DNA from: Neurospora tetrasperma FGSC 2508
Lineage: Eukaryota > Ascomycota > Sordariomycetes > Sordariales > Sordariaceae
Direction of reading: 5' to 3'
NCBI RefSeq assembly: GCF_000213175.1
Contig: NW_009799179.1
Location: 4,504,171 to 4,568,170 of the forward strand
DNA: 64,000 nt
The position numbers and the translations under genes are program-made. Numbering within the stretch: the stretch's first letter is position 1; every line of letters begins with the position of its first letter. Shown here piece after piece: positions 48,276-59,084 of the stretch. Under the pieces are notes generated by a model. The model made no database searches. It was not told the origin of the DNA and was given only the letters and a program-made list of their open reading frames with translations.

Positions 48276-50205
48276 AGGGGATGGGTCAGGCCGGAGTTGA
48301 GTGGTAAAGGTGGTTTATGATTTCGGTGCATCAGGGATTAGCAAGGGTCGGCAAACGGGCCTTGCTTCTAGCATTCAAAATCAAAGGCATTACCAAAAAA
48401 AAGACATGCCAAACAATTGCGATTGAGGATCCCGCAGTTAAGTGCTGGGTGGGAGACGAATGCTTCATCAACGGGAGTGGTTCATGAAACGGCGCAATGG
48501 GGAGGAGACGAGTCATCCTATGTCACAAATCAATCACAGCCAGCCTGGGCTAAAATTTAACAGGTCCTCTCAATCACAATAGCCACGCTTTGCTACCCAA
48601 GACCATCGACCGATCCTTGAATGCTGTAGCTTTGGTTAACACTCTTCCTAGGATTTATGACAAGTGTGCGGCCCACGACATCATACCCCGTTTCGTGAGA
48701 ACCTTGATGGCTCTTGGTTCAACTCCTCCATGTTTGTGTGTCCGTGCCAGTCGGTTTCGAAATGAAGTATCTCATTTCAGATCGGCAACCGCATGCCCAT
48801 ATACCAGCAAGGCCATCACTCCCAGTCCAGAGGAGATATGTCATACTAAGGGTGATCTCTTAGGTCTTGACCTTTAAGACTCTGGACGGTGGCTTTACCG
48901 TCTGTCTTTGGATATTGACTCGGCCCCCTTGTTCGGCCAGGCCTTTGGAATTCGAGATGTCCCACGGGTTCAGAAATGTGTTGGGCATGGCTTTCGTGAA
49001 CATGGTTTAGGCAACATTACTATCCGCCTTCTCAGACAAGAGCCGAGCTTGACAAGCCTGAGTCAAGACAGACGGTTAGGGATTCAGGGAAGAGTGCAGC
49101 AGATGTCAGATGCATTGACTACTGGCCTGGTTGATCTCTATTATCCCAGGGGAGATTTTGGGTATGATATTGTATGGCCACAGGCAACTCGCCGTATTCC
49201 ACGATCCATCCCATTCAAGTCGGATCCAGTACTCAGGACCACATCATCAAATCAGAGAAAGATTGGAATAAAGGAGTTGACAAGATACACAGGTCACGCC
49301 GGCTTACAAGCGCCCTGCTCTCGAGACGGGACCACGAGATTCGACATTCGGCATGGCACATGTCCACACGAACGTCATGCCTCTTTCAAAAGATATCCCA
49401 AGATAAACTGTAAACAAGCCGCATGGGGAGGGGGGTAGGGGGGGCGCGCGCTTGGCGAGCATGGAAATGGCCCGGGGAATGGCATACGATGGCACCAACT
49501 CGGCCGTTGAAGGCAACGACCCTTTCAGTCACGCGGGGGAGGGTGTAGGAACGATGCTGGGTCAGCCCAACGAACAACAGCGAATTTACTTCCATAGACC
49601 TAGGGAGCGGCTGCATCGATACCTGTCCCGACCAAAATATCCGTGTTGGGGATGACCTATTTGTGACGTGCATTCGGTTCGGCCGGCGAGGTGTAGTCCA
49701 TGATTGGCCGATGCGATTCGGAAAGACCGGATGGTGTTTCAGTCTGAGATGTGTTGTCTTGCTGCTTGGGAAGCAGCACTTGTGATATTCACGTTGCTCG
49801 GACTTGGTTAAAGCGTTAAACTGTCAAATCGGACAGCGGGGAACGGAGGTTGGACACTTGGGCCTGGGTAGGGTTCCTTTTAGGGATCATCCGTCAAGGC
49901 AGTGGATCTTTGAGCCGCGCCATGTTTCAACACCCGCTGCGCTTACTTTCATTACCACTCACCCTCGTCTCCGTTCGGGCGCTTGAGATTGCAACTTAAC
50001 TGTAGGAACGGTTTATAGCTTTTGGTGAGAACGGAATTACGCAAGAGATATGTTCAGAAGAGGTTTATTAGGGTCAGGACATGTGCCGTACCAATTTGAA
50101 ATGCCATAGCCCAGGTTGAGATGATAACCCCGAATTATACACTAAGCTACCATGCCCGTTGTCGGCGTTAAATAAATGACCCAAGGAAGCTTGGAGGATA
50201 TGTTC

Positions 50206-50232
50206 TTTTTCTGTTTTCTGTTTTCTGTTTTT
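50206..50232. repeat. Short TTTCTG tandem repeat
   Basis: Three to four near-perfect copies of TTTTCTG in a non-coding region, seen directly. Confidence 0.7.
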
Positions 50233-51490
50233 AATAAGGAGAAGTAGAAACCCCAATCTTAAGTAAGTATAGTATCGGGTATCGCAACAACCAAACAGGG
50301 ACAAGGGACTATTCGAACGTCACTTCAAAGACGATAGATATTCGCCAGATAAGAAAGTAAACAATCGCCCCTTATCCAGCGAATACCTAGGTACCTCCCG
50401 CAAGCTAAAAATACACTACTTAGTCAGCCTTATCGATTATCGTGAACGCGCTAAGGTCTCCCCGTCCAAAGTCGCTGTTGCCGACTCACCCAATGAGAGC
50501 TGACCAATCCAATTCAGAGAAAGTGGGGTGAGAGCTTCGAACGGCCGGGGGCAGGAGCCGGCCGGTTGGGACCCAACTGTGGTCTGTCTTATCGTTTGAA
50601 CGATGCTAGTTCGATGCTTGTCCTGCTGAATGTATGGGGATTGGAGATAAAACAAAGTATATGACTGACCAAGTTCCAGGGTTTCTTCGAGATTGTGACG
50701 AGCGGTTGTAATACAGTACAGACACGCAGGATACTTGAGATGTACAAAAGCCGGCGACAGGACAAGACCGAAACCTAGTAGTCTGTCATGACAACAGACG
50801 CTCAGCTGTCACGGTGGGCTTAAATGGTTTCGACATCACGATTGGTAGGTGCGGGGGTAAGTATGGTGGGATTGATCATGATCGATGTCGCACTGATCTG
50901 GACCCGTAGAAACAGAAACGCAAGGGCCATCGTAGGTGGCTGAGTAAAATGAGACTACCGAAACCATGGATTTGTAACTGAACTCAGGGTAGGTTGTTGG
51001 CGTGACGCGTCGCGGCTTCAGTCAATAAGCCAAAAATCATCCACAACGGGCTCTTCGTACAACGTAAAGGCGAGTGGTGATCATGGCTTGCGTGGGACAA
51101 GGGACAAACCAGTTCGAAACTTGAGGCGTTGTTTCGAAAATTGGGGCAGTGCAAAACAAGGAGATTCTCCAGTATGCAAAATTGCGCGATGAGAAGTATG
51201 ATAGGAACCAGACTTGATGGACACAATCGTCACGGTGATTTTATCAATTACCTCAATGACCACAACGCCTATCTTTCTGTGTCTAACCAGGAAGAGTTCT
51301 CCGGGAGTAGTGGTGCCTTTTGATACCGGCATTCTGATCTACTACGCTGCAGGTCAACAAGCTCGTATTCACCAAGGTGTGGGTAGCGACATTCTGTGGG
51401 TACGTCTGGTTCCTAATTCAGGTACAGGCGCATGTAATAGAACTCTTACCAAATCGATATGCACAAATTGCGGGCAACACGGTGAGCATA

Positions 51491-51803
51491 CCGTAAAGAC
51501 TCGTGCCATTGGGTTTTAGGTTCCCAGGAAATCAGACATAAACCCACATACATATGCCCGATTCTGTACATTTTATGCCCACCAAAATAAATGGGGGAGT
51601 CGTGTTGCTACCCCGGAGCACTGTAAATTCGATTCTTCCAAATCCTGCCTTTTCACACCTATCTTTCCAAGGGCGCTGGAGGGTGGAGACATTCAAATCA
51701 CCGTCTTGCATAGAATTTTTGGTGGGCATGAATGTTGCAGTATGCTTATAGATTATGTCTGATTTCCTGGGAACCTAAAACCCAATGGCACGAGTCTTTA
51801 CGG
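51491..51803. mobile_element. Foldback MITE with perfect 51-bp inverted ends
   Basis: A 313-bp non-coding element. The first 51 bases (51491-51541, CCGTAAAGACTCGTGCCATT...) are the exact reverse complement of the last 51 (51753-51803). Both ends are flanked by TA (51489-51490 and 51804-51805), as expected for target-site duplication by Tc1/mariner-type transposases. A second inverted pair, 13 bp long, lies inside (51575-51587 and 51717-51729), so the whole element could fold into a long hairpin. It has no open frame of note and is therefore non-autonomous. Identical ends suggest fairly recent insertion or an active conversion process. A diverged half-copy exists at 56659-56812. Confidence 0.88.
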
Positions 51804-52947
51804 TACTATGTACAGCTGTAACTGGGCAATCCAAAGGGTAGATGTTGGGATGGTGGTCATCAACGAAACAGCAGATTTCTAATGGGACACGGTTCGGGAT
51901 CGGTCGTTATCCTGCCATACACTCAAAATTCAAAGACGTATGTATAACATGTGTGGAGAAGCGTGTGGTCGTGGGCTGTGTGCTTGGTAGAAAAAAAAAA
52001 CTTGATGGTTAAGGATATAAGCCAACAAGCTCCGATGGATCATCTAGAGGTGACGCGGCATCTTTCGCCATCTCGTGTTCATCAGTGGGCGCAGCAAGTA
52101 GCGGGGACCATTTGCGGGCAAACTGCCGATTTGGGTCTCGAGGTTTCAAGTATTACTCGCGCAACGCGAAGTCACTAAATACAATACTATCGAGATCCAG
52201 ACAAATCATCGCGATGTAATGGGTAGCAGCAAGGCCTGTGCAACGGTCGCGTGTGTCAGTTCCAGAGATATTATCGTGGGCCGCGATGAACTGTCCGAGT
52301 TGAGATTGATGCCTTTTGCCGGCTCCGTGCTTGCCGTTGTCGCTTGTCGAGTGTCAAAGACTTAGTTGCCAGCATGTACCCAACCTCCAGGTAGGAAACA
52401 CCGAATGCATTAAAAAAAAAGACTGTATCCCGTTGTGCTTCATTCCATTGGCGTCGAGCGGCGCGACGGGAATCCGACGAGTTGGTATAAGTTCGAGTTC
52501 CACTTGCGAATCAATGGTGGCTCCACGAAGCACCTCGCACACCACGCGGCCTCCTTGTCGGCCCTTGTCGCTCCCTGTCCATCTCCTCATCACATCCGGG
52601 GTCGAATCATTCATCCAGCCGTGAAACCCTCGCGATCTTCGACCCACTTCTTCCCTAACTTCAGAAACTTTTGGATGCAGCGGTTTGTATCTGCGGTTTC
52701 TGAACAATAAACCCCGATTTAAGCATTCCCATATTGTCTTTCGTTTCTGGCTTGTTTGGTTTCTTTTAAGTGGCATTCCTCTTTGTCGATGCTGCGGGTT
52801 CTCCGGCGTTTTCACATTCCCATTTGCAAGTATCGAACTTTTCCCTGGTCCGGTCCACGCAACTTTTCTGCTGCATGGGACCCGCGCTGACCGGGATCGC
52901 TGAAAGAGGGTTAGTCACCCCTTGTTGTCGTATTAAGCAGCGCCCCT

Positions 52948-52962
52948 CCCCCCCCCCCCCCC
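52948..52962. repeat. 15-base cytosine homopolymer
   Basis: Direct run of C in the gene-poor region; prone to length errors in sequencing. Confidence 0.85.
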
Positions 52963-54284
52963 TCCCTTGTGCAAGACCCGATTTCTTTACTTCCTCATGC
53001 GTCGAGCGAGGTCAATTCGCCTTATTATCTGCCGCTCCCGCTCCTTCGATAACTATCGAGCTCTGGGGGAATCCCTTCCGCTAACACCAACTTCGCATCT
53101 GGTCGACGTCAGTTCTTCATCAACCCATATAAGAAGAATTCTCGCACCAACAATTGATATCGGCACGCCCCAGGCATCAGATCGGATCTTAAAACAGTAT
53201 CAGACGAAACAAAATTTTGAGACTACAGCCGCAGAGTTAGTAGCTGGGGAAGATTTCTTGTCAATCATTGCTGCCAATCAGCGTCAATAGCCTGTTCAGT
53301 TGTGGATCATTTGGTCCTGACGTCAGCGCCAAACTCCACCATCGAACGTCGCAGCCCTGCTATTCCGAACACCACCTCACCAAAAACCTGAACCCCCAGT
53401 CCCAGGCTTGTCCGTCGCTCCCCCACAACTGAGCCTCTCGGTTGTTTCTCTGCGTCTCGGAGTGGAGAGAATTCCCTACGGATCGTCCTGGATCGCCGCG
53501 CCTTCAGATACTAAATCGGCTAATCAAACCAGGGAGCTGAAGCCAGAACACACGATATTATCTGGCCATTTGGACATTGGCGATTACCGTCGCTTTAGCA
53601 TCTTGACAGTTAAAAGGTTTGGCATCTGACACGCCGCGCGCCACCGACGCAGTTACAGCGGAGCCGACCGTCGCAGAAAACCCATAAAAGAAACGCAAGC
53701 GCTGAGTCTTGGTTAGCGGGCTTGCTTTGCTGGTACCTTCTGCGTCGTGGCCGACGATTTGTCCGATTTTCCAGCGAACCACGAACGACAGCCGCTTTCA
53801 CCCCAGCCACCCGGGGTGCAAGGACACACTTTCCCTGATTTTCTAGAGTCTGCGACAATAAGATCGCGGAACGCAGCCCGCCAACCCAAGACAAAACACT
53901 CAGGGCAACCACCAGGGGTAAATACCCACGCCGGCCCACTCTCTAGTCCACATCAACCGCTCTTTGGACGCTATCTGAACATTTCGTCGTTGCTTCTCCC
54001 ATATTTGCCCGCGCGAATACCACTTTGGATACCTACAGCTCTTGGCCCGGCTATTGTTGCCGAAAAGCATCTGTTTTTGAAAAAGACCCTTGCGATAAGC
54101 AGGTATCTGATCCGTCCGAACCTGCGCGCGATCAGAAACCATCACGGTCTTGTCTCCATCTGCACCATCGACAGGGTCTCGATACCCCAGGCTCATCACG
54201 GACCCTCCCCCCACCGCTCTCGTTGCACCCCCGGGCTTTGCCTAGAATACAGATCAAAACCCTCGCGTTTCCCGGTCAGCCAAG

Positions 54285-55820
54285 ATGGCGACTTCCAACA
54301 GATACCCCCCGAACTCAAATCCGCATCAAGTCCAGCAGGCACAACTGCAGGGACAACAGTACCAGCAGTCACAAGCGCCCGTCGCTCCTACCACTCAGAC
54401 AAAGGGCCGCCCACCGAGTTCCCAACGCAAGTCGAGAGCCTTCAGCTTCCGATCGGACAAGTCTCACGACACCAAGGAGCAAAAGCTTGACTTGCACGAG
54501 ACCAGTGCCGAGAAGGACGCCAAACGGTTACATACAAAAGCCGACCCTACCTTGGCCATGAACGAGGCAGAGCCATGTAAGTTCAACCATGTGTCATGCA
54601 TTAATATGCATGATCCGCCACCTTTATTGTGTCCTGCGTGCGGTGAACTTCATATTGACCTCTACCAGCCGAGGTGGCCGCGCACGTTAAGTCATCGCTC
54701 GCTTCTTTGCGGAATGTGCAGCACAAGGATGTCTTTGGAAATCCAATCGGTAAGTTCTCTTGTGGACGCGCTAAGAGACAAGTCTCATCACTTAGGCTCG
54801 ATGCTGACTTCTCGTGTAGCCGACCCCGATCGCTCAAATCCCACCCGCAGTCGTTGGGAGCGCCCTCTAGATACCATTCGGAGCTTCGAGGCCGCCATTG
54901 ATGGAGCTTACAGCAATCGTAGGTCCATTTACCGCTCAGGTATGCACCAGCTTTTCACGGGTTGTTGCGATTCAACATGAAACTAACTTCGTTTATAGAC
55001 TCGGAGTCAACCTGGGGCAATAGCGGCAGACGAAACAGTTATTATGGCACAAGTACGACCAACTTTATACCCCCTCATTAAGACATGGAAGACGGGAATG
55101 CTAACCGAATTAGATGGCCCCGGTTACTACAACAGCCGACCAGCTTCGGCAATGTATCCAAACCGTCAGGACGGCAGCCAACATGACCTGAGGCAAGCAC
55201 CACGAGACACTTACTACGATTACCAGTCAGGATACAACAGCGGGTATTCCTCCCCGCCTCAGAGTCAAGGCAGACGTCGTGATCCCAGGATCATGCCTAA
55301 CCCGCAATTCTCTTCGCCGTATCAATCGCCGAGCGCGAACGACTACCCGATCCCGAGTAACCATCGCTCGTACGAGACCGTTGCCTCGGCATCTGGAAGT
55401 GATCCATTGGGGTATCAGACTGATCCGACAAGTAGTGACAACAGCTCGATTGAACGAGCTCAAGCGGGGCCAGTTTCCAAGCGACCGTCGGAACCAGCAA
55501 ATGATTATGGAATAGGATTCAGCCAGAACACCGAATATTCACCATCAGCTTTCACAGTTGGCTACAACGGGAAACCTGCTACGGGCATGAACAGCGGTGG
55601 AGTAAACAACTACCAAGCGAACGGTACGCCTGGCTTCGCCAACAACAACCTCAACAACTTCAGTCAGGGAAGCCCCAGCGTTGCACCAGTCACAGCGCCT
55701 GCTCCGCCCCAGAAAGACACCCGGACACTACAGAAAAAGTCGAACGATACCATTCAACCAGAAAGGCCGGGCGTCCCAGAGAAGCGCAAGAGTTGGTTTT
55801 CGCGCAAGCTGAAGAGGTAG
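54285..55820 (+). CDS. DUF2406-family fungal protein of unknown function
   Basis: Five exons (54285-54576, 54669-54749, 54820-54939, 54999-55052, 55114-55820) join with the same phase at every junction (one base carried over) to 417 aa. The conserved part runs from about residue 50 to 165: SRAFSFRSDKSH, KLDLHETSAEKDAKRLHTKA, DPTLAMNEAEPSEVAA, SLASLRNVQHKDVFGNPIAD and PDRSNPTRSRWERPLDTIRS. I recognise this as the fungus-specific DUF2406 pattern; its biochemical role is not known to me. The rest is disordered, Asn/Ser/Pro/Tyr/Gln-rich, with a basic C terminus (EKRKSWFSRKLKR) that could be a membrane- or nucleus-directing patch. No signal peptide or transmembrane segment is seen. The Q-rich start is a usual variable region. 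Confidence 0.88.
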
Positions 55821-56543
55821 GCTGGTCTACTGAGACTGGATGTTCGGATCACGATTTTGTCATTTATCCGACTATGATATGATATTGATCAAGACTTGCT
55901 TGTTGGGCCTTGCCACTTTTTTCCTCGCTTTCTTTTACGATGGATACCCACGCCTTCGCCTACATGCCATCCAGGGAACGTCTGATGAGCGTTCTGAGGC
56001 AGTCGGCCGAACATTCCCAATCATTGATAGGTGTAATGGAGGTATCATTATGACAGAATTTCTTGTTTAAGACTGAGGTTTGCGGGAAGTTATCTTCGGA
56101 CATGAAGTGGTCATGAAACGCCGGTGTTCCATGAAGGATTCAGATAATGTTGTAATGATAATGTGGGAATGGATTGCAATCGAGATGGAAGGCTATAACT
56201 ACGCAAGGAACAAGGTATTGTTAGGGATGATGGGCGCAATGTGTGTGATGAGGGATGAGTCAAAGGATCTCTTTTGTGTTCGACGTGAAACAGGATTACA
56301 GCGGCTAGAAATCACCCGAATGAGGGTGAAGGGAAAACGCATTGATCTGGAGAGCGGATGGAAGACTCGTCATTCAGACACACCCTTGCAGGAGATCTGC
56401 ACCTGCTCTTTACTGTCTCTGCGACGATATCTTCACGAGATGGAGTATATACGTGGGCCAGGTATAAGCGAATAGATTTATGCTTGTTTGATTGGATGAA
56501 TGGCTTGATATGTCATTGCCCATCACTGTGAAATTGTTAAATA

Positions 56544-57175
56544 CAGTAAAGATCCCTAAAAGTGCAACCACCCCCAAGTGCAAGAACCCCTTCAGAGTGC
56601 CAACTATGTGCCAACTAAACTTGATTCCTTACACAAACCCTGCAAACTACCACATGTACCGTCTTGACTTGGAGTACTGCGTTTTAGGTTCCCTGGATAT
56701 CAGGCATAATCTGGAAGCATACTGCAACACATTCATGCCTCCTAGAAATCGTATGCAAGACAGTGATTTTCGATGTCTCCACCCTCCAGCGCCCTTGAAG
56801 AGATAGGTAGGTAAGTAGGAAAAAATCCCATTAGACTGATTCCTCATATGTAGCTAATCTCGCCGTGCATATGCTCCTTTCTCCAAAACTGCCAGGTTTA
56901 GTAGTGTAAATTGCCTTATGGATAAGTGTGTAGAAGCAGTAGTGTAGTGTACAAAGTGCAGACTCTGGATTTGCACCTACAAGAGTCCTATTTTGGTAAA
57001 GAGAACACTTATACCCAGTTACCGGGGCTCATACGACCCACTTTTAGTCACCCTCTTTTTACGGGACCGGAGGGCGCTTTTTGATCTGTGTACTAGCTTC
57101 CCTAGGTGCAAACATCCAGAAAGTGCAAGGGATTTTGTCAGCTGGATTGTTGCACCTTTAGGGATCGTTTTACTA
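56544..57175. mobile_element. 632-bp TA-flanked MITE with ~27-bp inverted ends
   Basis: The left end CAGTAAAGATCCCTAAAAGT and the reverse complement of the right end (TAGTAAAACGATCCCTAAAG) match over about 27 positions through GTGCAAC with a few differences, including a one-base length change. TA dinucleotides flank both ends (56542-56543, 57176-57177). Several GTGCAA/TTGCAC motifs are repeated just inside each end, as in binding sites for Fot1/pogo-like transposases. No transposase frame is present. The diverged ends and a decayed inner element point to an older insertion than the MITE at 51491. Confidence 0.75.
56659..56812 (+). mobile_element. Decayed half-copy of the foldback MITE, nested in the 632-bp MITE
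   Basis: This 150-bp stretch closely resembles the reverse complement of 51655-51803, including GTTTTAGGTTCCC, GCATACTGCAACA and CTCCACCCTCCAGCGCCCTT, with scattered differences. It begins directly after a TA (56657-56658), matching the terminal position of the other copy. The second arm is not recognisable, so it is one arm plus part of the loop. Confidence 0.78.
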
Positions 57176-57425
57176 TATATTGTGATTGTGGTTTTCCATG
57201 GAAGTTTACGCACCCATCTTTCCGCTCTCAGATAAGAAGTTAGACTTGTTATACGAATCCGACAAGCTCCGATGCACTTGATCACGCGAAGAACATTTCA
57301 CTCGTCGTTTCAAACGACTAAGGAGATGTTTGGGTACACAAATGAATACCTTTGTTTTTTCCCCACACCCTTTCCGTTCATTAGAGCGAGCAATGTCACA
57401 ACATTCATGTCACATCTCAGTAAGA

Positions 57426-58132
57426 TCACAGATCCTTCTTCCCTTCTACTTTCCCACCACCTCCTTTCTTCTCATTCTCCTGGTCCGACTGATCCTCCGC
57501 CATGGCAACAATGATATACCCAATTAACACCACGTTGGCCATGATAGCTGCTGTGGCGCCGGCGTATGTTGAGTTTCCTGGTGGTTCGATCAGTGAATGT
57601 TAGTTTGCTGAGTCAGTCCGGTTCGTGCGATGCGTACGAAGGAATGAAGGACCATGTGACATATGGGGGATAGGGAATAGGGAATTGGGGAGCAGGGACA
57701 GGAGCAGCAGGGGGGGGAGGGGGAAAGACGACTGGGCGTACCTTTGAACAAACGGTCCACTGTGAGGAAGTATGAAGAAATGGGGATGACGATCATTGCG
57801 AAGGTGAAGGCTAGAAGTTTGATAATTACGGAACTGTGGAGGGGTTGGGGGTTAGCTTGGTGATCATATCTTGGATACATATATGTATTGTGTGAAAGTG
57901 GGATCATCAGGCAGGATATGGGCGGAATGTGTGGGTGTATGATAGTGATGAGAATGGAAGGAAGAGTAAGTGGTGATGTGATGGATGAGAATGAGCACGG
58001 GGGTTGGGGCGAAGCGTACGCGGGGACGGCTGGCGTGATGTTGGACTTCTCGCTTGCCGCTGGGCTGGAACCGATACGGTCATCCTTTTCGAGTAGAGTC
58101 TTCTCTTGGGATATGATTCTGCGGGTGGCCAT
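57426..58132 (-). CDS. VMA21: V-ATPase assembly integral membrane protein Vma21
   Basis: ER chaperone for assembly of the V0 sector of the vacuolar proton pump. Three exons (58132-58020, 57833-57742, 57577-57426) give 118 aa, within the family size. The start is MATRRIISQEKTLLEKDD; an in-frame upstream region is open but is not needed. Transmembrane segment 1 is IIKLLAFTFAMIVIPISSYF, followed by the conserved loop TVDRLFKGNSTYAGATA, and segment 2 is IMANVVLIGYIIVAMA. The tail is charged (EDQSDQENEKKGGGGKVEG) and ends KKDL, a dilysine KKXX-type ER retrieval signal, which yeast Vma21 also has in a similar form. Introns are 186 and 164 bp, together about as long as the coding part. It converges on the DUF2406 gene and diverges from FUN30 across 952 bp. 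Confidence 0.95.
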
Positions 58133-59084
58133 CTTGCTGGTGATTTTGGGTCTAGTTTTTCTATTCAGTGTAGGCTGGTCGTGACGTTTGTCGTCGTATA
58201 TCGGCTTCACGGGATGAATTGAATGGATGAGCTGAAGTGGGATGAGCCGAAACTGTTTGCTGTGTTGGTAAATCTCTTGAGATGAATTAGACTGGCAAGC
58301 AAACGGAAAACGTTAAGGTATGGTAGCTTACTCAATTGTATGGTAACAGCGAGATGTTGAGTAAAATCGAGGGTATTTCTCTAGGTGAAGTCCTCGATGG
58401 CAAGATGAGGACAAGCTCGACATTGGGCAATTGCGTAGCTCGCTGGTTGGCTGGGTGGGCCTACCCTGTCCTCATCGGTGTTTAAGTGGTTCGTTACTGT
58501 GCCTGACCAGTTGCGAGCTAGCACGTGGAGACGTGAAGGCGTCCGGTCGCGTTGTCCCACATTATTTCTCGCAACGAGCAAATGCGCGTCGCGGCGGGAT
58601 GGCGGCGGTGTGGGGCTCCAAATGAGAAAGATAGGGCTGATCCCGTCGCTGATTGCTGGACGGCAATCTGGAGCCGGTTGCACGACTGGATGCCGTGTAC
58701 CCAGCCATTTCTGTTCTAGGACGGACCGACAACAAACTCCAGTACAACTCCTCTCGGTTGTCATCCCGTCTTTTTACATCACAGGATTCCCAAGGGCAAA
58801 GCGTCAAGGAAACAGGGTACTTTGGACCTGGATTTTTGGGTCAACTGGAATTCTTCCTTGCAGCGAACGTTTCTCTTAGTTCGTCTTTATCAGGTTTTGC
58901 TTTGCTCTATGCGCCGCTAAAATTTCAGCTTTGCGCCTTTGACCGCGTCCGACAAACGACCGGTACCTTCCACATACTCCTTTGATACTTACCTCCACAA
59001 CAACCATTTCTCCTTCACCACCTCTTCCTTGGGAGACTACCTTGTGCTCTTTTACTTGGTCGATCCTGCTCTGGACGATCGACA
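58133..59084. other. Divergent promoter region between VMA21 and FUN30
   Basis: A 952-bp spacer with no supported gene. The 100-133-codon frames at 58381-58985 lie on both strands over the same bases and have no domain signal. It probably carries both promoters and 5' untranslated regions. Confidence 0.5.

Larger units (their letters stand above)
48276..54284. other. Gene-poor 6-kb region with a MITE
   Basis: The largest gene-free interval. It holds the eL33 3' end, a frame pair at 48590-49438 without recognisable family, a TTTCTG-type tandem repeat near 50206-50232, a foldback MITE at 51491-51803, a 15-base C run at 52948-52962, and a CT-rich stretch before 54285 that is probably the 5' untranslated region of the DUF2406 gene. 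A 247-codon frame at 53747-54490 overlaps that gene's start in another frame and is not supported as coding. Confidence 0.45.
55821..57425. other. Convergent region between DUF2406 gene and VMA21, with nested MITEs
   Basis: Holds both 3' untranslated regions and a 632-bp MITE. A 131-codon frame at 56080-56475 lacks an ATG start and a domain, so I do not call it a gene. Confidence 0.5.

Noticed and set aside
52354-52815. 153-codon minus-strand frame
   Set aside because: It starts with GTG rather than ATG, has no domain, and overlaps other frames on the opposite strand.
53747-54490. 247-codon plus-strand frame overlapping the DUF2406 start
   Set aside because: It begins with a non-ATG codon, is Pro/Arg/Ser-rich low complexity, and its end overlaps a well-supported gene in another frame.
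56080-56475. 131-codon frame after the DUF2406 gene
   Set aside because: Starts at TTG, has no family signal, and lies in a 3' untranslated position.
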